Under the pieces are notes generated by a model that saw only the letters and a program-made list of their open reading frames with translations, was not told where the DNA came from and ran no database searches. Of a DNA stretch of 64,000 bases, positions 10,526 to 20,073 are shown piece by piece (positions within the stretch are counted from its first letter, which is position 1; each line of letters opens with the position of its first letter). The DNA lies in the NCBI GenBank assembly GCA_030704615.1, contig CM060734.1, positions 39,758,042-39,822,041 of the forward strand, in the 5' to 3' direction. The stretch comes from Takakia lepidozioides. Taxonomy: Eukaryota > Streptophyta > Takakiopsida > Takakiales > Takakiaceae. Both the position numbers and the translations under genes were made by a program.

Positions 10526-10672
10526 AGGTGCATGCTCTGTGGGTCTGCCAAAGGGGCAGCCACCATGCTGGTGTGTGATCGATGCTCAAGGGGTTGGCAT
10601 ATGGGATGCTTGACACCACCTCTTGAGAAGGTTCCTGACGGAGATTGGTTGTGTCCACACTGCTTGGGATAG
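10526..10672 (+). CDS. Intact PHD finger closing the element A polyprotein, copy 2
   Basis: The C4HC3 pattern is complete: CMLC, 12 residues, CDRC, then GWHMGC, a PPLEKVPDGDW loop and CPHC, followed by Gly and a TAG stop at 10670. The Trp two residues before the final cysteine pair and the CLTPPL spacing are hallmarks of true PHD fingers that bind histone H3 tails. The open frame runs from about 10247 and also includes the integrase C-terminal part. This is the last domain of the polyprotein, where chromoviruses carry a chromodomain. Histone binding is inferred from the fold, not shown. Called as a CDS fragment only: the upstream frame is broken. Confidence 0.88.
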   Translation, partial: RCMLCGSAKGAATMLVCDRCSRGWHMGCLTPPLEKVPDGDWLCPHCLG

Positions 10673-10932
10673 TGGCAGTGGACATGACTGGAGGCAGCTA
10701 ACAAGACATGGGAGGCCAAGCTCATAGGAGTCAATACATGAGATCCCAAGCTCAAGTTCACAGGTTGCAAGACGGCGACTAACGATGGGGCAACTCTTGC
10801 ACCCGGCCTCTTGATCTATCGAGTTTGAGTGTAGTAGAGATAGTGGTGGAGGACTTAGTGAGGCTATGGTCACTATCACATCTTGTGGCTACCTGGACTT
10901 AGAGGGACCTAAGCACCAGCTAGGGGGGCGAT

Positions 10933-11448
10933 TGTGTGGACTAGTGACTGCCATAGTGGGCAGCGTAGTGGCAGCCTAGTGACTGACTAGTTGTAGCCTA
11001 GTGGTTGGACTAGTGGCTGGACTAGTGGTGGACTAGTGGTATACTAGTGTGTGGTGTGCACATGTGTTGTGTGGTTTTGGACAGCGATGTAGTTGTGTAG
11101 CGATATGTATGCGCACGACAGCTGTCAAGTTATTTTACCACTAGTGTGAAACTAGTAGGAAATAGCTAGCTTTTACATATTGACATTTGGGATTGGCCCA
11201 AGTGTCAATCCAGGGGTCAAGGCAGATTTAGGCCCTGGAGTGGTTATCTTCACGGCAAGCCCGGGAGGCTCATCTTTCTCGAGTTGAGCCTCACCGCGCC
11301 TAGCTATGGCGCCGTAGTGTGGATTCCCCATGGCGTGGGGTGCACTTGGCTTGACTTGTATTTGAGTGATGAGGTTATATATGCATGAGTTTATGCTTCA
11401 GCTTTGTGAGCTCGCATGAGCTTGTGCTTGTATTCTTCCTCTTTATCA
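10933..11448 (+). repeat. Complete LTR of element A (516 bp)
   Basis: The LTR starts TGTGTGGACT, just after the purine tract ending GGGGGGCGAT, and ends CTTTATCA at 11448, so it has the TG...CA ends of LTRs. The first 120 bases hold many CTAGTG motifs. A perfect palindrome GACAGCTGTC sits at 11117-11126. The 3' third contains CTCGAG and a GC-rich block (CCCATGGCGTGGGG). Length is measured between the TG and CA ends. Confidence 0.88.
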
Positions 11449-11449
11449 T

Positions 11450-11637
11450 TGTGTGGACTAGTGACTGCCATAGTGGGCAGCGTAGTGGCAGCCTAGTGAC
11501 TGACTAGTTGTAGCCTAGTGGTTGGACTAGTGACTGGACTAGTGGTAGACTAGTGGTATACTAGTGTGTGGTGTGCACATGTATTGTGTGGTTTTGGACA
11601 GCGATGTAGTTGTGTAGCGATATGTATGCGCACGACA
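11450..11637 (+). repeat. First 188 bp of a second, adjacent element A LTR
   Basis: One T after the complete LTR, a second copy starts with TGTGTGGACTAGTGACTGCC. It matches the first 188 bases of the LTR at 10933 with a few substitutions and no length change. It stops exactly inside the palindrome GACAGCTGTC, after GACA. The complementary 326 bp of this LTR is found inverted at 36024-36349. Confidence 0.88.
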
Positions 11638-12280
11638 TCCCTTCCCGCAATTTCTGGAACACCCTTTTGAGATGCTCCAGGTGCTCCTCCTTTGTTTTCG
11701 AATACACCAAGATGTCGTCGATGTACACGATCACAAAGTCATCCAACCACTCCTGGAAAAGGCTGTTCATCAGCGTGCTAAATGTCGCTGGTGCATTGGT
11801 GAGCCCAAAAGGCATCACCAAGAACTCATATGAACCATACCTTGTCCTGCACGTGGTCTTCTCCTCATCTCCTTCCGCCACCCGAATTTGATGATAGCCG
11901 GAGCGCAAGTCGATCCGGCTGAAATACTTCGCTCCTACCAACCGATCGAAGAGGTCGTCAATCCTTGGCAAAGGGTACCGGTTTTTGATAGTCACCTTAT
12001 TCAGAGCCCTGTAATCGACACACATCCGCAGCGTCCCATCCTTTTTATCTGCAAATAGCACCGGGGCTCCGTAAGGTGACTTACTTGGTCGGATGTACCC
12101 CTTTGACATTAGATCTTTGAGCTGAGTCTTCAGCTCGACCAACTCTCTGTGGCTCAACCGGTAGGGCGCCTTGGCAGGCGGTTCCGATCCCGGTATCACC
12201 TCAATCTTGTGGTCAACTCCTCTTCGCGGTGGCAAGTCGCTTGGCAAATCCTCCGGCATCACATCATGGTATTTCTCCAA
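11638..12280 (-). pseudogene. Reverse transcriptase of element B (C-terminally truncated)
   Basis: The open frame of about 214 codons carries [42 protein letters not shown] and the catalytic box YIDD (11711-11722). It ends in FQKLREG at the breakpoint; the last residues before the next stop come from LTR sequence of element A. A complete RT would go on for another 80 residues and then RNase H. The intact palm shows recent activity before truncation. Confidence 0.93.
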
Positions 12281-12405
12281 AATCCCCTTGATCCAATCTG
12301 GCTCGGCTCTCCATCGCCTTCTCCCTTCACTTCTCTAATGTAGAGCAAAAACTGGGGCTCGTGTGCCTCCTCCACGGCCCACTCCCTTGCTGACAGAAGG
12401 TTTAT

Positions 12406-12999
12406 TCACCCTCCCACGGGTTTGGGCGTTTCCGAAACTCGTAAGACCTTGCCACCATTCCAACATGGCAGCGTGACTACCCTCTTGCGGCCATCTATGA
12501 CCGCTCCGGATTTGCTCAAAAAGGTCATCCCCAAAATGAGATCCACTCCATCGATCTCGCAGACGGTGAAGTTCTCACGTCCCTCCCAACTCCCCAGTTG
12601 AAGAGGAACATCGAACGCCAACCTCGTCGCCAATTGCGGTTCTCCTTTGGCAGAACGCACCTCAATAGAGGCCCCTACGTCAGTTGTCGGGAGTCCCAGC
12701 TTTTGTGCCGTTGTCGGTGTCATGAAGGAGTGCGACGCTCCTGTGTCCACCAACAATGACACGTTAGTTCCTGATATTATCCCATCCACGAACAATAAGT
12801 GACTCCCTTTACGCAATGCGCCAGTTTCCTGATACAACTCACAAGAATATTTGCCTACCTTGCAAGTCCTGGCGACCACCGCTTCCACCAAGCGACTGAT
12901 GGTATCTTCGACAGCTCCGTGGTTGCCCGAGTCATGTTCAATTGTCGGGGTTTCGTGCACTTCTTGGCCATGTGCCCGGGCTCTCCGCAATTGAAACAC
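12406..12999 (-). pseudogene. Aspartic protease of element B
   Basis: The frame is open for 197 codons. The active site VDTGASHSFM lies at about 12725-12751, followed by a second hydrophobic strand, GVDLILGMTFL, typical of the retropepsin fold. It releases gag and pol proteins. The frame ends near 12406 and RT starts near 12280 in another frame, with about 125 bases of connector between. Confidence 0.88.
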
Positions 13000-14009
13000 A
13001 CTCCATCAAAGGTCGCCTTCTGTCTGCCATAAGCCGCTCCACCCGCTTTTCCTTTCGAAGCACCGGTGCCGCCTTAACGTGTGAAGGCCCTCCCTACGAT
13101 TTCCACGTGCCATTGTCGCCGCGTGGCCTATCCCACTTCTTTTCCGGTCGGAAGGAGTCACCTTCCCGCTGGGTCTTCTTGTGGTTCAGCTCCGTACGGC
13201 CTTGTCTTTCACCCCTAGGGACATCTAAGAAACATTCAGCCCTCTCAATTGCCTCGTTCAAAGTCTTAGGTGGCTTCTCCTCCAACTTCCGCCTGGCCCA
13301 TGGGGCCAGTCCCGCCACAAAGTTGAAGACCATTTCCGGTTCTGCCATGTCCGCGACTTTGAGCAAAAGCACATTGAAAGCCTGGACATATCCCCGAATG
13401 TCGTCTGTTTGCTTCAAATTCCTCATCTTGTCCCGGGCAAGCCAGGACGCGTTGAGGGGCACAAACTGTCGCTTCATCAATTCCTTGAACCCACTAGTTC
13501 AAGGTTTCCGGACTTGGACCTCGGTCGTGAAGGTGTTTCTGCCACCATTGTTGAGCATAGCCCCTCAAATAGGTGGGAGCCACTTCCACCCGATCCTCGT
13601 CACTCAACTTGGCCGCCCGGAAGTACTGCTCTAGCTCCAAGAGCCAGGTGTTGAGTGCCTTCCGATTTCAGACGCCCTCGAAGGTGCCGGGTTCCTTAGG
13701 CTTCACCTTAAACTTTGCCTTAGTGGTGGCATTAGCCGCCTTCAACACGTCTTTCAACGTCCCGCCAAACTGCGCCAACAACCCTTCCCAAAAAGCTGCT
13801 GGCATGGGAGGCATCTGTTGGTCTGTCGGAGCTCTCAGGGATTCCTCGGGCTCCGACTCCTCGGATTCCTCCCGCTCTTGAGCGGCCTCGTTTTCAGAAA
13901 CCTGCGTCGCTTCCTCAAACGGCCGCTTCGGTGACACGTCGCCCCCATCGGGCTCACCAGGATCAACATCTTTTGGGCCGTTCCGCTTTCGCTTTGGCTT
14001 GCCCGACCC
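12930..14009 (-). pseudogene. gag of element B
   Basis: Translation most likely starts at 14009 (MGSGKPKRKRN), the first ATG followed by a basic then Glu/Ser-rich leader. The capsid region continues through LLELEQYF and YLRGYAQQWWQ to VFNFVAGLAPWARR. A CCHC knuckle (CGEPGHMAKKC) is read at about 12960-13000 in another frame. Two in-frame stops occur, one a TGA just after TFEGV (near 13668) and one a TAG near 13497, so it is not coding as written. Confidence 0.82.
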
Positions 14010-14053
14010 CATGATGAGGCCAATCCCAAGGACGATCGCGTACTGAACTCTAA

Positions 14054-14065
14054 GCTTTGATACCA
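14054..14065 (-). other. Primer-binding site of element B (initiator tRNA-Met type)
   Basis: On the minus strand the sequence TGGTATCAAAGC begins two bases after the LTR end. It differs by one base from TGGTATCAGAGC, the well-known site complementary to the 3' end of plant initiator tRNA-Met. Confidence 0.85.
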
Positions 14066-14067
14066 AG

Positions 14068-14775
14068 TGTCGCGCACCTCACTTCGGTAAGCTCCCCTTC
14101 AAATCATAGTTACTCGCTTTGATGCGCGCGCCTGACTCCCAACCTGGCCGCCGGGCCAACTTGGAGCTTCGGCTGCTCACCGGGACATAACGGTCCCCCT
14201 TCGCTCTCCCACTAAACCCTCCACCTATTTGGGCCTAGTGGAATTCCCTTTGGTAGATGGCAGTCCGGAACAGCTCCCCACTCTTTGGTCGCTTTCCAGC
14301 TCGCTCGCTTACTCACTAGTTTTTGGTCACCAACGGGCTTGCACCGTTCTCGGGTCACTACTCCCCTATATATACTTCTGTAGCTATCCGCGGGGGTTTC
14401 ACAACCAGCCATGCCATTTTATGGCGAACCACCACGAAAACCCTCGACTCCCGGTGATGAGTCGCAGTGAGTCTTGGCCCACTCACCACGGCCCCTATGG
14501 ACCGTGATGAGTCCCAAGACTCCCCACGACTCCCACCACGAGGTCTCCGTCCCCATGGTGAGTCCTTTGCCACCCCCACTAAGTCCCACTAAGCTACCAC
14601 CACCCCTTGTGGAGCCACCCCCACCGCAACCCGGTGTGCGGGGCTCCACCTAGTGAGCGCCTCCGCCTCCTTGAGTGCCATGGGCACTCAAGGGTGCTTC
14701 AGCCCCCCATACCTATCGCTGCCGCTGCCCCCACCACAAGGGCAGCCTCTCATGTGTCCCGACCCCCTGTCCACA
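14068..14775 (-). repeat. 5' LTR of element B (about 708 bp)
   Basis: Read on the minus strand it starts TGTGGACAGGGGGTCGGG (14775) and ends GCGCGACA (14068) just before the primer site, giving TGT...ACA ends. It is GC-rich, with runs of short CCAC/GGTGG repeats at 14470-14760. No second LTR is present in the window, because the element is cut in RT. Confidence 0.75.
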
Positions 14776-14792
14776 AGGCAAAGGACTGCGAC

Positions 14793-15807
14793 ACCTTGTT
14801 GACCACCAAAGGCGAACGGTCATCGTGTCTCACACGCTGAGACTGCCTCCCTGTGTCCAAAATGCTATCCACTGTGAGGTGTGCTGGCCGCTGCACCCCA
14901 TCAAATGCATGCTTAAGCAGTGCGGGTGGCATCAAGTTAGTCCACCATAATCGTGGACGATGAGCCCGTGACCCCACTGTAGCTGCATCCAGCAACACTG
15001 CTGACCGAAGCCACGACCGGACTTGATGCACACTGGCCATCACCTTGGCCCGAGAATTGCCCATCAGTGGCACATTCTCCAAGATGTATGCTGGAGATAC
15101 AACTTGATGAAGCTGCAAGTGGAAACCCGCACCATCTCCCAAAACAGACCCGACCTCGAGTCTCGCAATCCATTGCCATGCCCGGTTGATGAATGCCCTT
15201 GGCAGGGCCAACCTGCCACTACTAGATCAATAGAGCCAACCCGCTCCAAATCCTGCGCCCCCAGCAACGAAATGTCTGCTGGCAAGGCCTGCTGATATCC
15301 ACGAATTGCAGACACCGACAATAACTCAGGGTACCGCTGCACCAACTGAGCAACATGGCGAAGTGAAACGCGTCGTGCAGTCTCATCCCTCTCCACATAC
15401 AGGTAACGCCGAACTCGTACACCTACCTGTAACACAGCAGCCAATCCGGTGCTGATCCCGCCTAACAAGTCCAGAAGACAAATGCCTTCATCCGGATACT
15501 GCCACACAATAGCTGTGGTGTCCAATGTAGACAACTGAGGTGGTCCTGGTGCAATCCCCGCACTCTCCTCCTCTCCTGACGGTACAAAAGCCTCCACCCA
15601 GGCTTGTTGCACCCGTCTATCAGCATCCCGCTGCAAATCCTTGCTCGTGCCCCACAATGGAGACTGAGCAACCATGACAGGCAACTCCGCCATACCATAT
15701 ATGTCATCCTGTTTTCCCGGAGGTGGCACATCCTCTGAATGAGCGTTGCCCTCAAGCAACTCTATAGGCCAACTCACTGCCGCTGTGAATGCTGCTAGTG
15801 TCGGCAT
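14793..15807 (-). pseudogene. DNMT3-like cytosine-5 methyltransferase in element A copy 3, catalytic motifs intact
   Basis: The frame from 15807 gives a 110-residue lead, then motif I LDLLGGISTG (about 15438-15470), an acidic YVERDE end of the second strand that would bind the cofactor ribose, and motif IV GWPCQGHS with the catalytic Cys (PCQG at 15197-15208). A single frame change near 15130 leads to ENV (motif VI, about 15069-15080) and RAHRPRLWWTN (motif VIII, about 14936-14970). Motifs IX and X are lost with the truncation at 14793. PCQ, ENV and the motif VIII arginines are the residues needed for methyl transfer to cytosine. Against copy 1 the only doubtful site in motif I is a Leu for Phe. 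A target recognition loop follows motif VIII but is cut. Confidence 0.88.
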
Positions 15808-15816
15808 CTTGCCTCG

Positions 15817-17205
15817 CTAGGCAACCGCAAATCCTCCTATGAACGTCACAGGGAGCTGCACACGCCGACCCTCCCTTGATTGCCATGCAGGCCTATAGGA
15901 AGCTGACTCCTCCCAAAAATCCAGGGTGAAGCCCATGGGGTACAACGCTGCCCCACCAACCAGGACATCGTATGAGACCGCGTCTGTCACAATGGCCTTG
16001 GCTCGCATCACTGAGCCATCTGTAGGATGATCCGGCCGTAGTCTGACAGTCAACTCACGCCGTGTCATGCCCCGAGCCTGCTCCGATCCTCCCAGAGACG
16101 TCTGTATCTGGAAATGACAAGGCTCTATATCCGCCTCCGTGAGGCCGAAGCCTGCAATAGCAGCTCTGTCCAGCATCAATGGCTGAGCTCCCGAGTCCAA
16201 CAAGACCCGCAGTGGCCGGTACCTCTTGCCTGCCGGTCCACTCAAATAGAAAATGTCATCCCGGTTGTCTAACATGACAACTCCAGGTGTCACCATGGCG
16301 CGCTCAATGGCTGGCCTAGCTGGCAGCTCCATCAACCTGGCAGCTGCAGCTTGCCACGGCACCGCCGTGGCAGTCTTGACCCTCAAATCCAAGGATCCCT
16401 CCGGCACTACACCTCCCACTATCTCCGCAGAAGATGAAGTAACCTCCCCACTCTCAAAGAGTGTAGCTGCCAGCCTGAACACCTCAGCTGATTTTACCCC
16501 CGGCGTCGCAATCATGGTAGCCGAGAACAATGGAGCCTGGCACACAGATGTGGCCGCTCCTAGCAGCACACTAGCTGCCGTAGCCTTGGCAACACTGGGT
16601 AGTGGTGCTACCCGTGTAGCTCTCCCTAATGGCATAGTAACCTCTGCCTCGGCAACAGTCGGGCGAGAACTAGGTGCCATGGATGGCGTCGACACTGTCT
16701 CCGCCAATGTGAATGACTGAGGAAGCCTAGCCTGACGGCTTGCCTCCCCACGCCGTGGATCCAACTCCACCTCTGCACCTCGTGGCTCAGGAACTCGTGC
16801 TGCTCCTTGAGTCACGGCTGCAGCAGACTCCACCTGCACTAGTAGTAGTGTTGTTCCACACATGAATCCCATGCCTCCCATATCTCCTCCCTCAGGAGCA
16901 TGAGGTGGACCATCCGGCCTTAGAGCCGGTACCACCTGAGCTGTAGCCATGGCAGCGAGCCTCTGCTCTAGCTGCTGAAGCCGGTTGGCCATGCCTTGGT
17001 CAACACCCTGACCTCCGCGTCCTTGGCCATGTTGAGCTTGCCCTTGGCTTGCACCTCGTGGCTGGCCACCTCGTCCTCTCTGGGCTGCTCCACCTCGCCC
17101 CCGGCCACCATTGTTCCCTTGGAACTGGCCTGGGCGCAACTCAGGATGCAAACCATAACACTGGGCGTCTCCATGCCCGTGCTTGCCACAATGCCTACAC
17201 TGCAA
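15817..17205 (-). pseudogene. Second zinc knuckle, linker and protease of element A copy 3 (462-codon open frame)
   Basis: The frame starts in the second CCHC knuckle (CRHCGKHGHGDAQC) and runs through a Gly/Arg/Gln-rich RNA-binding-like patch (GRGGAAQRGRGGQ), a coiled segment LQQLEQRLAAMATAQ and a Pro/Thr/Val linker. The protease follows with LLDSGAQPLML (about 16177-16206) and the strand SYDVLVGGAALYPMG. It ends in a stop near 15817, ten bases before the methyltransferase frame. In an active element this stop would be a frameshift or an error, since protease, methyltransferase and RT are expected in one polyprotein. Confidence 0.86.
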
Positions 17206-18395
17206 CTGTGCAGGCTGTGCATGTGCCGGCCCTTTGCCTCCCTCTGGGCAATCCTTCTTGACATGGGGTCCTCCACATGTCTAGCACACCACATCCGCCC
17301 GTTGTTGGCCAGCAAATGAAGGGAGAGACCCCTGCATCTGAGTCCTCTCTGCCCTTCCCTAAGCTTCACCTGAGCCCCCTTGTTGCCTTGAGCACGTTGA
17401 GGTAGTGGTTGGCTAGGAGCACCACTACCCCGTGGTGTCTCCTTAGCAAATCCCACCATGACCACTCGTTCCTCCACCATGTTGAGCTCTATCCGCTCTG
17501 CCAGCAAAAACACATTTGCTAAGGTGGGTTGGGCCGCTTGTAGGAGAGTTGCATCCCGCACCCTTCTCCTCAGCTCCTTGTCCAATATCCCATACAGAAT
17601 TGGACTGCCTGAGCTTCCGTAACCCCTTGGGTTACATTTATCAAGCGCCTCATGCGAGTGAAAGCCTCCCTCAAGCTCTCGGTCGGCTTCCGTTGGAACT
17701 CTTGCAAGCTCCGCAACTTCTCTGTCCTCACCCCTTGGTAGTTCCCTCTCAACTCTTCGAAGAACTCCACAACAAGGTTGAAGGCAGGCACGGGTACTAG
17801 TGCTGGTGCGGTAGTGGCTTGGGTGGACGTCGTAGCTACTGTGCCACAAGTCCCACTAGTCCACTGCTACTTGCTGAAGCTGCCGGTGCAGCGGCAGGTG
17901 TAGCCACTGCCCTCGTGGCTCTAGTGCCCTAGTGATGGAGACATAGTCGGGTGACCAATACATCCTCCACTCCTCGATCTCAACCTCATGCCCCTGCCTA
18001 AACTCATGGTAATCATCCATAGGCGGCCCCTCAAGGTGCTGAAACAGCCCTTCCATGCCATGAAAGGCGTAAATAGTTGTGGATTGCGCATTTGCTGCAA
18101 ATCACACCAACTATCAAACTCTTGGATAAAATCATCCAACTCGATGGTGCCCACCGCCCCAGAGTACCTTCGTGGCCCCTTGGTAGCTCCATACATCTCT
18201 CCTCCATTGTGTCCCACAACAATGGCAAGAAATAACTTGCACCGCCGGTATGAGTCCTCCTGATTCACAATCCGAATCAGAACCTTCCGTAGAAGACACA
18301 GGAGGTGAAGGTGGCCTAAACCGCACACCTCGTCTCGTGTACCCATTAGTATCGCTAGTGCTCGAACCGGCACTGTCCCCAGCAACTAGTGGCAC
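17206..18395 (-). pseudogene. gag of element A copy 3
   Basis: A candidate start is at 18395 (MPLVAGDSAGSS), giving a Ser/Asp-rich leader. The capsid part then shows TIELDDFIQEFDSWC, FTPFMAWKGLFQHL and WRMYWSPDYVS, followed by a Thr/Ala spacer and VVEFFEELRGNYQGV, LREAFTRMRRL and LANVFLLAERIE. The first CCHC knuckle (C..CGGPHVKKDC) is near 17250-17290, where a Cys is mutated. The frame changes at least four times. It supplies the N-terminal 100 or so residues missing from copy 1 at the window edge. Confidence 0.82.
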
Positions 18396-19058
18396 CTCGT
18401 GTTGACACTCAACCGGTCATGAACATGTCCCTAACCCCCTCTCCACAAGGTAACCGGGTAGAGAACCTGTTGCGGCTTAGGGTTTGGAATACTAAGTTCC
18501 TAACATAGCCTACACATGTACCTGCATCCACCGCAAGCACTCCTATGGTTGGCTGGTTATCACCTCCAACCTCACCATAGGAGAAACAATGATGGTCTGG
18601 CTGGTCATCACCCCAGCCTCACCATCGACAACATGCTCTAGGACTGGCCGGTGATCAAATCCGGACCAATCACCTATAAAAACAAGCGCCCACACAAAAC
18701 TAGCATGGCGCACAGTCAAGCATGCAGGTATGGAGGGGATCCAAACACAAGAAATCAGAACGACAACTCCCCCACACCAAAAACAACTCCACGGTGTTGC
18801 TCCTGCAAGGACACCCCAGCCCAAACCCGGACTGACTCTTGCCTCCACCTATGGAAAGGTCTTGGCCTAATGAGAGGGTGGAAACTACGAGAAAGAGAAG
18901 CTAAAGCAATGCCTAACCCCAGCATGCCCTCATCCCAACACTCCCTCTCCTCTCTTCCCTCACTTGCATGACCATGGGAATATCATGAAGATACTTCTCA
19001 AACCGCCCTCCACAAGCTTCAAAATTCGGCCTTCAAGACCACATACCAGTCCTTAGGC
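18396..19058. other. Leader-like region with no gene
   Basis: About 660 bases upstream of the copy 3 gag hold no convincing reading frame. Two degenerate copies of a segment with GGCTGGT-ATCACC and CCTCACCAT occur at 18549-18655. If copy 3 once had a 5' LTR, this stretch would be part of its untranslated leader. Confidence 0.5.
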
Positions 19059-20073
19059 AGTCCACCAGTGCCTCCACGAGTCAGCACAGGCCGTCCACAG
19101 GTCAACACGGGCCACCACAGACCAGCACAAGCCCACACAGCTCACAGGCCACAGCCTGTCACAGCCCTACACAGGTCACAGGTCACAGCCCCAAAGGCCA
19201 CAGGCATAGCCTGTCACAGCCCTACAAAGGTCACAGGGTCACAACCGCAAAGGCCACAGCCTATCACAGCCCCTCACAGCCCCATAGGCCACAGGGCACA
19301 GCCTGTCACAGCCCGACCACAGGTCACAGGGGTCACAGCCCAAAGGCCACAGCCCCACAACCCGTCACAGCCCCACAGGCCACTGGCACCCGTCACAGCC
19401 CGTCACAGCCCCACAGCCCACAGGCACAGCCACAGCCTGTCACAGCTCGCCGCCTGTCACATCCCGTCACAGCCCTACAGGCCATAGGGCACAGCCTGTC
19501 ACAGCCCCTCATAGCCCGTCACAGCCCCACAGGCCACAGGCCACAGCCTGTCAAGCCCCTCACAGTCCGTCACGGCCCCACAGGCCACTGGGCATAGCCT
19601 GTCACAGCTCGCCACAACCTGTCACAGCCCCTCATAGCCCGTCACAGCTTGCCACAGCCTGTCACACAGCTCGTCAAGCCCCACAGGCCACAGGGCACAG
19701 CCTGTCACAGCCCGCCACAGTCCATCACAACCCATCACAGCCTATCACAGCTCGCCACAGCCTGTCACAGCCCGTCACAGCCCCACAGGCCACAGGGCAC
19801 AGCCTGTCACAGCCCCACACAGCCCGTCATAGCCCCACAGGCCACTGGGCACAGCCTGTCACACAGCCCCTCACAGCCCCACAGGGCACAGGGCACAGAC
19901 TGTCACAGCCCCTCACAGCCCGTCACAGCTCCAAAAGGCCACCGGCACAGCCCCCTCACAACCCACCACAGACCCCAAGGCCACCGGCACAGCCCGTCAC
20001 AGGCCCTCACAGCCCGTCACAACCCCGAAGGCCACCGGCACAGCCCGACGCAGCCCGTCACAGCCCCAAAGGC
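19059..20073. repeat. 1-kb minisatellite of CACAGCC(C) units
   Basis: Degenerate tandem repeats are built from CACAGCCCGTCACAGCCCCACAGG-type blocks with a higher-order period of roughly 40-45 bases (..GGCCACAGGGCACAGCCTGTCACAGCC..). The reading frames across it (PSQPHRPQGTAC repeats) are by-products of the repeat. Both sides of element C carry this repeat (right-hand remnant at about 34420-34470), so element C probably inserted into it. Confidence 0.85.

Larger units (their letters stand above)
7638..11448 (+). mobile_element. Element A copy 2: 3' half (RT to PHD) with full LTR
   Basis: From the CTTCAGTTTGAAGGACTTGG segment onward this repeats copy 1 from about 3962 with near identity, but it contains the RT segment that copy 1 lacks and an intact PHD finger. 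It ends with a polypurine tract and a complete LTR. Gag, protease and methyltransferase are absent: the copy starts abruptly at the RT edge, next to the element C LTR fragment. Differences from copy 1 are mainly one- to four-base insertions or deletions. Confidence 0.9.
11638..14775 (-). mobile_element. Element B: Ty3/gypsy element, 5' part only
   Basis: On the minus strand the order is LTR (14775-14068), primer-binding site (14065-14054), gag, zinc knuckle, DTG protease and RT cut off after the thumb start at 11638. RNase H, integrase and the 3' LTR are absent. The RT and protease sequences ([28 protein letters not shown]) are unlike elements A and C, so it is a separate family, close to chromovirus-type plant gypsy elements. 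It abuts the broken LTR at 11637 and copy 3 at its other end. Confidence 0.88.
14793..18395 (-). mobile_element. Element A copy 3: gag, protease and methyltransferase
   Basis: This matches copy 1 from its first base to about 3265, in reverse orientation, and extends further upstream into the gag N-terminus. It ends within the methyltransferase, after motif VIII and shortly before motif IX, next to the element B LTR. It is better preserved than copy 1: the linker plus protease is one frame of 462 codons and the N-terminal methyltransferase half is one frame of 247 codons. Confidence 0.92.
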
